Assembly: GCA_947087275.1 (NCBI GenBank)
Contig: CAMUBZ010000011.1
Coordinates: forward strand, 1-34,718
Direction of reading: 5' to 3'
DNA: 34,718 nt
Source: an uncultured Candidatus Saccharibacteria bacterium
GTDB lineage: Bacteria; Patescibacteriota; Saccharimonadia; Saccharimonadales; Saccharimonadaceae
Made by a program: the position numbers and the translations under genes
The notes under the pieces: generated by a model
What the model was told of the DNA's origin: nothing
What the model saw: only the letters and a program-made list of their open reading frames with translations
The model's database searches: none
In this document: positions 15,511 through 23,267 of the stretch, piece by piece
Numbering within the stretch: the stretch's first letter is position 1
Layout of the letters: every line of letters begins with the position of its first letter

Positions 15511-17733
15511 ATGCCGTCAAAGAAAGCCAAACAGAAACTTATGAAGCGTCGCATTGGTTCCGTCGCGCGAGTCATTGCCTGCGCTTCCTTTTTGATACTA
15601 ACCATTATCGGCGTCTCATCACTCGTTCGCGCTATGTCACTCGAAACCATCGCCAACGAGAACGGCATCCCGGCATCTTGGAAAGCTGCTTCACTAGGCA
15701 ATCCCGATACGATTACCGTGCCAATCACCTATTGGGATCAGCGCCAAGAAGATTGTAACGACCCCAATCGCCAGTTTGAATGGTCACTCTGTTCGCTCTA
15801 CGCAAAAGGCATCATTCGTAACGTCGTCAAAAGCCAACTCGGGAAAGACGGTTTACCCATCCCAACCTATACCAACAGCACCGATGCTTGGGCTGCATAC
15901 CATGACGTCTTCACCGCCAATGTTGTTGGCCATGACCCAGTCCTCCCCACTGACAACTTTTATCGCTGGTTCCACGAGGCATATGACGCCAACGGCAATC
16001 AAATCTCCAAACAATATAACCGCGAAGTTACTTTCCGACGCACCGGCAACAACTCCTATGAATACGGTAGCAAAGGGACCTTCCCACTAGACGACGTCAG
16101 TTTTTCCAATGGTGATTCAGCCACTCAGACTGGCCACAATTTCCACTTCACTGCCCACATGCGCATTCCTATGAAGATTAGCGCTGACGGTAGCGAACAA
16201 TTCTGGTTTAGCGGCGATGATGATGTTTGGGTCTTCCTCAACGGGCAACTCGTACTCGATCTCGGTGGTCTTCATATGGACACCGAAGGGAACTTCACTA
16301 TTAATGCTAATGGCAACGTCGTATCCACCGTCAATAACGTTGCCGATCAAGCCTGTCGTCAAACTATCCTTGACCCACGCCAAATCGGATACAATACCTA
16401 TAATAATCAAATCGAGAACAATTGTACTCGCAAACCAGTCACCACTACCATTAATACAGGCTTCAAACCTGGCGATGTCGTCAACCTTGACTTCTTCTAC
16501 GCCGAGCGTAGCACCTCCGAGTCTAACACTCGTATTAATATCACCAACATGAACTGGCCAATTTCCGCCGATAGCGATGTCACCGGAGAAGTACTTGGGC
16601 AAATTGGTGACACCGACAACAAACTCGTCCAGTTTAATACCAGTATTTCCAACCGCGACCCGGAGAATAAACTCAACCTTGAACGCCTTGCTGCTTATAT
16701 CGACGAAACTACTGCCGAAGGCAAAAACCAAGGTTTTATTCCACTCACCAGCGACACACTATATTACACAACCACCCCCAATGACAAAGATTCTTGGAAG
16801 CCGGTTGAAATCTCTGCGCCCAGCGGCACCACATCTGGATTCAATCTAACTACTCCGCTCACTTTAGCCCCGGCCGGTAGCGCTGGCGACACCCTCTACT
16901 TCCGTTACTTCGCCGAAACTTCTGGCCATACTGGCACCATGACTAGCACCGTCAGTTACTATACTACACTCAACGGCGCGGCTGGCGTAACCTACGATTA
17001 CGACACTGTCACTTACGAACACAAAGTTATTCCGCAAGAATATAATATTACCATCAATTATCTTTACAAAGAAGACGGTACACCTGCTGCCGATCCTTAT
17101 ACCGAAACCCTCCCTTCTGGTAGCAAATTCAGTGTAGATTCTCCAGACATTGAAGGCTATACCCCAGACTACGCCAAGGTAGAAGGTATCGTGAGCGACG
17201 GCGACTTAATCTATAACGTCTATTACAGCAAAGTCATCACCGAAGAGCCCGCTCCCGTTGAGCCGACAGATCCAATCGAACCAGTAGAGCCTGAACCCAC
17301 ACCGCCCGAACCAGAAAATCCCAACGAACCCGAAATTCCTTTGCCACCCACCTTGCCAATCTTACCAGACTTACCAAATTCCGACATTATCAATGGCGAT
17401 CTCACTTATCTTGCTCCTTTGGGCGAAGTTGCCTATGTCCCCAATACCGGTATCATCAGTGACGCCGTAGCAGCCGTCTTTGAAGTCAGTTTTGCCGAAA
17501 TCATCCTCTCTCAAGGCATGATTATGGCCGTCTTACTCATCTTCGCCGCCTCATTCGCAACTTGGTTCTCATTCCGCAAATACATGAATCTGGACTTAGC
17601 GCGTAGTTATACTACTAGCAAAAAACCACACCCCAAAATGCCTGCCAACACCAAGATTGCACGTACTCGAGCCAATGCTCGCAACGCGCATGCCGTCCGG
17701 AGTGCCAAAAGTGCTCGCAAAACCAAAAAATAA
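15511..17733 (+). CDS. Fibro-slime / MucBP cell-surface protein
   Basis: This 740-residue protein has a basic N-terminus and signal helix (about 12-36), a fibro-slime domain (about 60-350) containing WFSGDDDVWVFLNGQLVLD and DLGGLHMDTEGNF, a beta-rich middle, a MucBP-like domain (about 508-575; ITINYLYKEDGTPA...GYTPDY...VYYSK), a Pro/Glu stalk (about 577-620), one C-terminal membrane helix (about 665-685) and a basic tail. It is built to stand off the membrane and contact other surfaces, plausibly the host bacterium or mucin-like glycans. No LPXTG motif is seen; anchoring is by the C-terminal helix. It has its own promoter and terminator. Confidence 0.88.
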   Translation: MPSKKAKQKLMKRRIGSVARVIACASFLILTIIGVSSLVRAMSLETIANENGIPASWKAASLGNPDTITVPITYWDQRQEDCNDPNRQFEWSLCSLYAKGIIRNVVKSQLGKDGLPIPTYTNSTDAWAAYHDVFTANVVGHDPVLPTDNFYRWFHEAYDANGNQISKQYNREVTFRRTGNNSYEYGSKGTFPLDDVSFSNGDSATQTGHNFHFTAHMRIPMKISADGSEQFWFSGDDDVWVFLNGQLVLDLGGLHMDTEGNFTINANGNVVSTVNNVADQACRQTILDPRQIGYNTYNNQIENNCTRKPVTTTINTGFKPGDVVNLDFFYAERSTSESNTRINITNMNWPISADSDVTGEVLGQIGDTDNKLVQFNTSISNRDPENKLNLERLAAYIDETTAEGKNQGFIPLTSDTLYYTTTPNDKDSWKPVEISAPSGTTSGFNLTTPLTLAPAGSAGDTLYFRYFAETSGHTGTMTSTVSYYTTLNGAAGVTYDYDTVTYEHKVIPQEYNITINYLYKEDGTPAADPYTETLPSGSKFSVDSPDIEGYTPDYAKVEGIVSDGDLIYNVYYSKVITEEPAPVEPTDPIEPVEPEPTPPEPENPNEPEIPLPPTLPILPDLPNSDIINGDLTYLAPLGEVAYVPNTGIISDAVAAVFEVSFAEIILSQGMIMAVLLIFAASFATWFSFRKYMNLDLARSYTTSKKPHPKMPANTKIARTRANARNAHAVRSAKSARKTKK

Positions 17734-17748
17734 ATAGTCCTACATCAG

Positions 17749-17777
17749 AAATACCTTAGTTAGCGCTGAGGTATTTT
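17749..17777 (+). terminator. Terminator of the fibro-slime gene
   Basis: The 8-bp arms AAATACCT / AGGTATTT are followed by T residues. Confidence 0.8.
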
Positions 17778-17791
17778 TAACATGCTTACGC

Positions 17792-17820
17792 TTGCCGGAA
17801 ACCATAATCTTTGCTATCAT
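17792..17820 (+). promoter_or_regulatory. Promoter of the 31-codon gene
   Basis: TTGCCG (17792-17797) and TATCAT (17815-17820), the latter preceded by TGC, have 17-bp spacing. Confidence 0.65.
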
Positions 17821-17824
17821 AGAG

Positions 17825-17878
17825 AAAGTTGTCCGTGGGTTAGGTCGATACAACTTTGTCAGTTGCTGAATCCGGACA
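17825..17878 (+). promoter_or_regulatory. Structured leader with mutually exclusive hairpins
   Basis: AAAGTTGT (17825-17832) can pair with ACAACTTT (17850-17857), while the overlapping TGTCCG (17830-17835) can pair with CGGACA (17873-17878). CAACT (17851-17855) can also pair with AGTTG (17861-17865). These pairings exclude one another, as in attenuators and riboswitches. No known riboswitch class is recognised. Confidence 0.45.
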
Positions 17879-17899
17879 CAGTATTTAAACAGGAGATTT

Positions 17900-17995
17900 A
17901 TGCGTATAAAGCCCAAGCATACTCAAGCTCGTCGTGAGCCCCAGTTTCCACCGGCGCCATGGCAAGAGTTTATTGAGATTAAGCCGAATCTTTAG
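17900..17995 (+). CDS. 31-residue small protein of unknown function
   Basis: ATG 17900 has AGGAG about 5 nt upstream and encodes a 31-residue protein, basic at the start (MRIKPKHTQARREP) and ending in a Pro/Trp segment with FIEIKPNL. It is soluble with no membrane segment. It stands alone with its own promoter, a roughly 75-nt structured leader and a rho-independent terminator, which argues that it is a real gene or that the RNA itself is the product. The family is not recognised. Confidence 0.55.
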   Translation: MRIKPKHTQARREPQFPPAPWQEFIEIKPNL

Positions 17996-18004
17996 TTTCG
18001 CACT

Positions 18005-18036
18005 AGCCCTATTTCTACACGAGATAGGGCTTCTTT
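18005..18036 (+). terminator. Terminator of the 31-codon gene
   Basis: The arms AGCCCTAT / ATAGGGCT with an 11-nt loop are followed by TCTTTGTT. Confidence 0.8.
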
Positions 18037-18040
18037 GTTG

Positions 18041-18046
18041 TATAAT
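18041..18046 (+). promoter_or_regulatory. -10 element of the CBS gene, leaderless
   Basis: TATAAT ends 6 nt before ATG 18053. Confidence 0.6.
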
Positions 18047-18052
18047 ATAGTT

Positions 18053-18847
18053 ATGGATAAAACCGCTCACCCTGCCCAAACCATCTTCAAGCGTCTTCTC
18101 TCTGGAATCAAAGAATTCTGGCGCTGGCTACGTGCTGGTTTTCACGATCTCAAGGTTGCTTTTCTCACTGGTTTTACGCACTGGATTGACCCCAAACTCC
18201 AAAAATATCGTACTCAAAGACCCAGCAAACATACTCTCGCCCCAAAGCCCAAATTAACAGAGGAAGAAACCATCGCCAAGAATCATACTATCAAAGTTGA
18301 AGAACTTACTCCTCAGTCTACGACCGAATTTCTTGATTTACTAAAGCGTACTCCACGTTCGGTTTTGAGTACGCGCGAGCGCCATGTCATTGCCACAATT
18401 ATAAATTTTCCCACTGTCAAAGTCTCCGAGATTATGTTACCTAAATCCGCCATCACCTACGTCCAAGCCGACGAGGTTCTTGGCCCGCTCACGCTCGACC
18501 GACTCTATCGCTCTGGCTTCCAACACTTTCCCGTACTCGACAAATCTCGCAAAATCATCGGTCTCGTTCATACCACCTCCTTCAATAATCTCGAAATCAA
18601 AGAAACGCGTCGTGTATCCGACATCCTCGACCCCAAAATCTGCTATCTGCGCGAAGATTATACCCTCAACCAAGCCTTGGCCGCATTTCTCCGCACCAAC
18701 TCCTATTTCTTTCTCGTCATCGACCATTACGAGCGCATCGTTGGCATGCTTACATACGAAATGCTCGTCGATTATCTCCTTGGCGAGACTCCATCCGACA
18801 ACTTTGACCACGACAGTGACCGGTTGGCTGTAGCAAAACGTAAATAA
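18053..18847 (+). CDS. CBS-pair protein (CorC/hemolysin-like, no membrane domain)
   Basis: This 264-residue protein has a basic, amphipathic N-terminal region, a middle part resembling the segment before the CBS domains of CorC/CNNM proteins (TPRSVLSTRERHVIATIINF then VKVSEIMLPKSAIT), and two CBS motifs (about 113-170 and 177-235; FPVLDKSRKIIGLVH and FLVIDHYERIVGML). CBS pairs usually bind adenine nucleotides and gate a partner. The DUF21 membrane domain is missing. Start ATG 18053 is preferred over the upstream TTG at 18035 because TATAAT lies between them, 6 nt before the ATG. Confidence 0.82.
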   Translation: MDKTAHPAQTIFKRLLSGIKEFWRWLRAGFHDLKVAFLTGFTHWIDPKLQKYRTQRPSKHTLAPKPKLTEEETIAKNHTIKVEELTPQSTTEFLDLLKRTPRSVLSTRERHVIATIINFPTVKVSEIMLPKSAITYVQADEVLGPLTLDRLYRSGFQHFPVLDKSRKIIGLVHTTSFNNLEIKETRRVSDILDPKICYLREDYTLNQALAAFLRTNSYFFLVIDHYERIVGMLTYEMLVDYLLGETPSDNFDHDSDRLAVAKRK

Positions 18848-18856
18848 TGCTATAAT
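18848..18856 (+). promoter_or_regulatory. Extended -10 for radA, leaderless
   Basis: TGCTATAAT ends 6 nt before ATG 18863 and overlaps the end of the CBS gene. Confidence 0.65.
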
Positions 18857-18862
18857 TAATCC

Positions 18863-20218
18863 ATGGCTAAATCTCACGTTCAATATTCTTGCCAACAATG
18901 TGGCGCCGTCTACAAAAACTGGACCGGGCGTTGTAACAAATGCGGCGCTTGGAGTTCTCTTATCCAGCAATTTGACGAGAATAGTCGTGAGGAAAAATCC
19001 GCTGTCGGCCGTAGCCAATTGTCCGGCAAGCAACTGGATTTTGTTTCCATTAACGACCTAGAAGTTTCTGACGAAAAAGCCCGCCTCAGCACTGGCTTTC
19101 GTGATCTAGATACTGTCCTCGGCGGCGGCATTCTCCCCGGTTCTGTAGCCTTACTTGCCGGCCAACCTGGTATCGGTAAATCCACTCTGCTCATGCAAAT
19201 CTGCGCCACCGTCGCCAGCGACCGCAAAGTCCTCTATATTTCCGGTGAGGAATCCGCTAGGCAAGTCAAACTGCGCGCCATTCGCCTCGGTGCCGATTCC
19301 GACAACCTAAAATTCGCTAGCTCCACTTCCGCCAATGACATCGCCAAAACGATTGAAGAAGGGGATTTCGATCTTGTTATCGTCGATTCTATTCAAACTC
19401 TCACCATTGCCGAAATCGCCTCCGCTCCGGGTGGAATTTCTCAAGTCACCAACTGTGGCAATCTCATCATCCGCGCAGCCAAAATGTCAGACACCGCCGT
19501 TATTATCGTCGGTCATGTTACTAAAGAGGGAACTTTAGCCGGGCCCAAAGTTCTAGAACACCTTGTCGATATTGTCCTCAATTTTGAAGGCGACCGCTAC
19601 GGTGGATTCAAAATCATCCGCGCCATCAAAAACCGCTTTGGTTCCACCACCGAAGCCGCTATCTTTGAAATGAACCAATCCGGCTTAGCCGAGGTCGAGA
19701 ACCCCTCTGCTGCGCTCCTGGCCGAACGCCAAAACACCGACGGCTCGATTATCCTCGCCACACTCGAAGGCACACGCCCCATTCTGGTCGAAATCCAAGC
19801 CCTCGTCACACCCACAAATTTTGGCTATCCCAAACGTACTGCTTCTGGTTTTGACCTCAACCGGCTCAATCTCCTCATTGCTGTAATCGAACGTCGCACC
19901 AAACTCAAACTCAACGACAAGGATGTTTTCATCAACGTTGTTGGCGGCCTCAAACTCCAAGATTCTGCCGCCGACCTCGCCATTTGCCTCGCGATTGCTT
20001 CTGCCGTAGCTGGGCGCAAGTTATCCGAAGATTTCGTCGTTTTTGGCGAAGTCGGTCTTGGTGGCGAAATCCGTTCCGCTTTTCGTCCCGACCAGCGCAT
20101 TTCCGAAGCCAAAAAACTCGGTTTTGCCCATGCTATCGCTCCTGCCACCGTCAAAGACAAATTCATCATCCCCGTCCGCGATTTAAGAACCACTCTTATA
20201 GATTATGTCAATGAATAG
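18863..20218 (+). CDS. radA: DNA repair ATPase RadA/Sms
   Basis: This 451-residue protein is of normal length. It has a four-Cys zinc finger (C10-x2-C13...C24-x2-C27), Walker A GQPGIGKST (100-108), Walker B LVIVDSIQTL (171-180), the RadA-specific KNRFG (256-260) and a C-terminal Lon-like domain with VGGLKLQDSAADLAI. RadA promotes branch migration in recombinational repair. It overlaps the start of ruvC, consistent with a recombination operon. The predicted mRNA is leaderless. Confidence 0.98.
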   Translation: MAKSHVQYSCQQCGAVYKNWTGRCNKCGAWSSLIQQFDENSREEKSAVGRSQLSGKQLDFVSINDLEVSDEKARLSTGFRDLDTVLGGGILPGSVALLAGQPGIGKSTLLMQICATVASDRKVLYISGEESARQVKLRAIRLGADSDNLKFASSTSANDIAKTIEEGDFDLVIVDSIQTLTIAEIASAPGGISQVTNCGNLIIRAAKMSDTAVIIVGHVTKEGTLAGPKVLEHLVDIVLNFEGDRYGGFKIIRAIKNRFGSTTEAAIFEMNQSGLAEVENPSAALLAERQNTDGSIILATLEGTRPILVEIQALVTPTNFGYPKRTASGFDLNRLNLLIAVIERRTKLKLNDKDVFINVVGGLKLQDSAADLAICLAIASAVAGRKLSEDFVVFGEVGLGGEIRSAFRPDQRISEAKKLGFAHAIAPATVKDKFIIPVRDLRTTLIDYVNE

Positions 20219-20681
20219 AATTCTCGGCATCGATCCAGGTACCGGCATCTGCGGTTTTGGCGTGATTGAAGGGCGCAAAGCGATTGACTATGGCGTAATT
20301 TCGACTCCACCCCACACCCCACTCGCCGACCGTTTACTAGACATTTATGAGTCTCTCCATGAGATTATTAAGCAAGACCAACCCGAAGTGATGGCTATCG
20401 AGAAATTATTTTTCAAACAAAATATCACCACCGGTATTTCCGTAGCCGAAGCGCGCGGTGTATGCTTACTCGTCGCTAAACAATGTGGTTTACCCACCTT
20501 TGAATATGCGCCAAACCAAATCAAAATGGCAATTTCGGGCGACGGTCATGCCCACAAAAAGCAAATGCAAGAAATGGTGCGTCTGCATTTTGGCCTCAAA
20601 ACCGCTCCCAAGCCCGATGACGCCGCTGACGCCCTCGCTGTGGCCATTGTACACTCTTTTGTAGCCAAAACCGACATCTGA
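20205..20681 (+). CDS. ruvC: Holliday junction resolvase RuvC
   Basis: This 158-residue protein (or 156 if the in-frame ATG 20211, giving MNRILGIDPG, is used) has the RNase H-fold acidic residues: Asp10 in GIDPGTG, Glu66 in AIEKLFF and Asp139/Asp142 in KPDDAADALA. RuvC cleaves Holliday junctions with RuvAB. The gene overlaps radA by 8-14 nt. The shorter start matches the family better, but no Shine-Dalgarno decides it. ruvA follows 1.4 kb later, after a cassette pair. Confidence 0.96.
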   Translation: MSMNRILGIDPGTGICGFGVIEGRKAIDYGVISTPPHTPLADRLLDIYESLHEIIKQDQPEVMAIEKLFFKQNITTGISVAEARGVCLLVAKQCGLPTFEYAPNQIKMAISGDGHAHKKQMQEMVRLHFGLKTAPKPDDAADALAVAIVHSFVAKTDI

Positions 20682-20696
20682 AACTAACTCATCCCA

Positions 20697-20907
20697 CTCC
20701 TACATACCTAATACAGTACTAAGGCAGCGGAGGGAGAAACCGTAGTAACGACTACTACCATACGACGGAGAAACGTTAGTGTTGAATAGCAAATCATATG
20801 CGCTTGTATTATTGACATAAGTACGTGATGACCACCAGAACCCGTTTTGTCCGACGTTCCTTAATACACCAGCCGTATTAGGCGGGTGAAAATTTCCGCT
20901 GCGCACG
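20697..20907 (-). other. FISUMP-like tip cassette 1 (silent)
   Basis: From GTGCGCAGCGG it reads VRSGNFHPPNTAGVLRNVG, FWWSSRTY, AYDLLFNT, PSYGSSRYYGFS, then LRCLSTVLGM and stop. This is the C-terminal third of a FISUMP-type domain (RSG...WSS...AY.L.FN...P....R..GFSLRC). It lacks the N-terminal part of the domain, a signal peptide, a Shine-Dalgarno and a promoter. In-frame codons upstream give LLF before VRSG, as if cut from a longer gene. Confidence 0.75.
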
Positions 20908-21047
20908 AAAAGAAGCGATCTTTACCTTATCACTTTTTATTTTTCGATAAGGCAAGATGATTCAAATAACGGGGGTAAAGCAAAAATTTTACCTTATCAA
21001 ATTTTAAAAAACGATAAGGTCGCAAAATATTTAAGCAAGTAACATTC

Positions 21048-21278
21048 ATGCGCAGCGGTATCCTTGACTTAACTGTTATGCTGACCTACCGCACTGGTGG
21101 CGAATGTGGTCAAGCGTGGTCATCGCGTGGGGCTTATCCTCATATAACCGGAACGGCTACGCTCAGCGACTACATTTTATATTTCAACAGTATCCATGTG
21201 ATTCCATCGCATGGTCCGTATGAACGGTCAGCTGGCTACCCCCTCCGCTGCCTTAGTACTGTATTAGGTATGTAGGAG
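21048..21278 (+). other. FISUMP-like tip cassette 2 (silent)
   Basis: It starts ATGCGCAGCGG (ATG instead of GTG) and reads MRSGILDLTVMLTYRTGG, AWSSRGAY, SDYILYFNS, PSHGPYERSAGYP, LRCLSTVLGM and stop. The core differs almost completely from cassette 1 while both ends are conserved. No Shine-Dalgarno or -10 is apparent. Confidence 0.75.
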
Positions 21279-21300
21279 TGTATGGCTTATGGGAAAATAT

Positions 21301-21354
21301 ACAAAAACATCATGCCTATGCTTGCTAAATTTTTTCAAAGTATGCTAGTCTGAA
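21301..21354 (+). repeat. 54-bp dispersed repeat, copy 1
   Basis: This segment (from ACAAAAACATCATGCC to TATGCTAGTCTGAA) matches 32653-32706 at 47 of 54 positions. Both copies lie next to tip-cassette sequences and both contain a TGCTAG promoter-like end. Copy 2 runs directly into a nuclease gene; copy 1 does not. Confidence 0.7.
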
Positions 21355-21429
21355 TATCAGAGCAAAAGACTCTTGTGTGAACTTTTGGTCGATGACTAAT
21401 AGTAGTTTAAGAAGATAGAAAGGATAAGT

Positions 21430-21519
21430 ATGAAGAAGGCTGCTTTATCTTTGGTGTTACAGTTATCTGATAGTACTAAAATAAAAGTTGTTCTCGATCG
21501 TAAGACCGGGAACAACTAA
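21430..21519 (+). CDS. Possible 29-residue small protein
   Basis: ATG 21430 follows AGGAT by about 4 nt and encodes a 29-residue peptide starting MKKAALSLVLQL and ending DRKTGNN. The beginning resembles a truncated signal peptide. An inverted repeat (GTTGTTC 21487-21493 / GAACAAC 21510-21516) spans its end. It may be the remnant of a surface-protein gene lost beside the cassette unit. Confidence 0.3.
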   Translation: MKKAALSLVLQLSDSTKIKVVLDRKTGNN

Positions 21520-21641
21520 CCTAAATTATGCTTCCATTCTAACACTGTTTTACAAATCGCACAAGCCACTCTTCTGCTCTCTTTTTATTCTAACCAATTC
21601 CTGTTTTCATGTTACAATAGTAACAACATTCAAGGAGGTTT

Positions 21642-22076
21642 ATGAACAAAAAGGTTATTTATGGGACAATTTTCACTCTTAGCCTAGTGTTCGGTGGGTT
21701 AAATTTCACTCCCGCGCATGCAGAAGAAACTGTCACCGGGCATATCGAACTTAGTGATGACGTCAACGCTACATCCACCGAAAACACCCCAGTCGCCACC
21801 AGCGATGATATCGAAGTCACATCTGATGAATATGATATCATGCCAATTTCCGAAACCGAACTCGAAAAAGGCACTTCCGGCGAGCCCGAAGTCGTCTGTG
21901 CCGACGAGTCTGAACCAGATTGTAATACTTCTGACCCCACACCCGAAATCATCGAAGAAGACGGAGAAACAGAGGCCATCGACCCCGAACTCTGGCCCCT
22001 CATCCTTTCACTTTCCAGCCTTGGCGCCACCGTAGTTCTCGTCATCATCATTAATGTATTTGGACGCAAAAAATAA
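21642..22076 (+). CDS. Small acidic surface protein with signal peptide and C-terminal anchor
   Basis: This 144-residue protein has a signal peptide (MNKKVIYGTIFTLSLVFGG..., probable cut after AHA at about 27), a very acidic Thr/Ser/Glu/Pro-rich stalk (about 28-113), a membrane helix (about 117-138) and a basic tail GRKK. No domain is recognised. AGGAGG lies 4 nt before the ATG. Its stop directly abuts the ruvA ATG, so an extracellular protein and a recombination protein share a transcript. Confidence 0.75.
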   Translation: MNKKVIYGTIFTLSLVFGGLNFTPAHAEETVTGHIELSDDVNATSTENTPVATSDDIEVTSDEYDIMPISETELEKGTSGEPEVVCADESEPDCNTSDPTPEIIEEDGETEAIDPELWPLILSLSSLGATVVLVIIINVFGRKK

Positions 22077-22661
22077 ATGATTGCTCACCTCGCCGGCACC
22101 ATCACTGAAAAGTTTCTTACCTCCGTCATCATTGATGTCCATGGAGTCGGCTATGAGCTACTAATTGCCACCCCCGACGCCGAAAAAATCAACCTCGGCG
22201 ACGAAGTCAAGTTTTATACTTACCACGCCATCCGCGAGAATTCCGAAGAATTATTTGGTTTCTCTAGCCTAGCCGCCAAAAAACTCTTCCAAATGCTCAT
22301 CTCTGTCAATGGCGTTGGGCCCAAAGCCGCCATGGCTATTCTCAGTCTCGGCAGTACCGAAGAAGTCCGCAACGCCATCGCCAATACCGACGCTGCTTTC
22401 ATCGCCAAAGCCGCTGGTGTCGGCAAAAAATCCGCTGAACGCGTCATCGTCGACCTGCGCGACAAAGTCGGTGCCCCCAGCCACTATGGCGCCACCGACA
22501 CCAAATTCACTCTCTCATCTAGTGTTGGTCCCGAAGACGAAGCACTTGACGCCCTCATCGCCCTTGGCTTCCCTCTCAAAGAGGCTTCTGCCGCACTGGC
22601 TAATGTTGATCCCAACCTACCCACCGAAGACCGCATCAAACTCGCCCTGAAACAGCGATAA
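22077..22661 (+). CDS. ruvA: Holliday junction DNA helicase subunit RuvA
   Basis: This 194-residue protein has an N-terminal OB fold (IAHLAGTITEKF...VHGVGYEL), two helix-hairpin-helix motifs (VNGVGPKAAMAIL and AAGVGKKSAERVI) and the C-terminal UBA-like domain that contacts RuvB. It binds Holliday junctions as a tetramer. ruvB is not in the window. It begins right after the TAA of the acidic surface protein gene. Confidence 0.97.
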   Translation: MIAHLAGTITEKFLTSVIIDVHGVGYELLIATPDAEKINLGDEVKFYTYHAIRENSEELFGFSSLAAKKLFQMLISVNGVGPKAAMAILSLGSTEEVRNAIANTDAAFIAKAAGVGKKSAERVIVDLRDKVGAPSHYGATDTKFTLSSSVGPEDEALDALIALGFPLKEASAALANVDPNLPTEDRIKLALKQR

Positions 22662-22687
22662 TCCCTCTTCCCAAATCAGAAAAACTA

Positions 22688-22696
22688 TGCTAAAAT
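22688..22696 (+). promoter_or_regulatory. Extended -10 for rplS
   Basis: TGCTAAAAT is followed by a leader of about 26 nt with AAAGGT before ATG 22728. Confidence 0.55.
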
Positions 22697-22727
22697 AGAC
22701 CTCAGTTGTAATATAAAAGGTTAAAAT

Positions 22728-23264
22728 ATGAGTTTCATAAGTTTGAAGAAGATTGGTGACGCACAGAAAAAAGCCGCTGTCGTCGATGTCCGCTCCGGTG
22801 ATACCGTTCGCGTGACCCAAAAAATCAAAGAAGGCGAAAAATTCCGTTCACAGGTGTTTGAAGGCGTCGTCATTCGGACCGACCGCAAGAATTCTCACAC
22901 TGCTCGCATCACCGTGCGCAAAGTCACCTCTGGTGTTGGCGTCGAGAAATCTTTCTTGATCCATAATCCTTTGGTTGAGAAGATTGAGATCGTGCACCGT
23001 GCCAAGGTCCGCCGCAAGAATCTGAGCTTCCTCCGCGAACGCTCTGGTAAGTCTGCTCGTCTCGCCAACAAGGCTTTTGACCGCAACGCCGTCAACAATC
23101 CAGTTGCCGATGAGCCTGTCGCTGAAGTAGCCTCAGAAGCCGAAGCACCAGTTGCCGAAGAGAAGGTAGAAAAAGCTGAAGCCGTACTTGAAGCTGAAAG
23201 CCAAGACCCAGAGACTCAAGCCGAAAAGGTTAACCCTAAAGGTCCAGCCGAACCAGCGGAATAG
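22728..23264 (+). CDS. rplS: 50S ribosomal protein L19 with acidic C-terminal extension
   Basis: Residues 1-113 form L19 (VRSGDTVRVTQKIKEG, FEGVVIRT, IHNPLVEKIEIVHRAKVRR). About 65 further residues are an Ala/Glu/Pro-rich acidic tail not found in most L19 proteins (usually about 115 residues). It is followed by rnhB-yraN after 3 bp, the common rplS-rnhB-yraN order. Confidence 0.95.
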   Translation: MSFISLKKIGDAQKKAAVVDVRSGDTVRVTQKIKEGEKFRSQVFEGVVIRTDRKNSHTARITVRKVTSGVGVEKSFLIHNPLVEKIEIVHRAKVRRKNLSFLRERSGKSARLANKAFDRNAVNNPVADEPVAEVASEAEAPVAEEKVEKAEAVLEAESQDPETQAEKVNPKGPAEPAE

Positions 23265-23267
23265 GCC

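Larger units (their letters stand above)
20697..21278. repeat. Composite head-to-head cassette unit A (582 bp, 38-bp terminal inverted repeats)
   Basis: The ends are identical 38-bp inverted repeats (20697-20734 and 21241-21278; inner end CCCTCCGCTGCC, outer end GGTATGTAGGAG). Inside, cassettes 1 (minus) and 2 (plus) point outward from a roughly 140-bp AT-rich spacer holding two ACCTTATC...GATAAGGT-type palindromes (20925-20952 and 20991-21020). No target duplication is seen at the edges. Unit B at 28764-29351 has the same architecture and a homologous spacer in opposite orientation. Confidence 0.85.

Noticed and set aside
20925-21020. CRISPR array from repeated GATAAGGT palindromes
   Set aside because: Only a few short copies, irregular spacing, and no spacers or cas genes.
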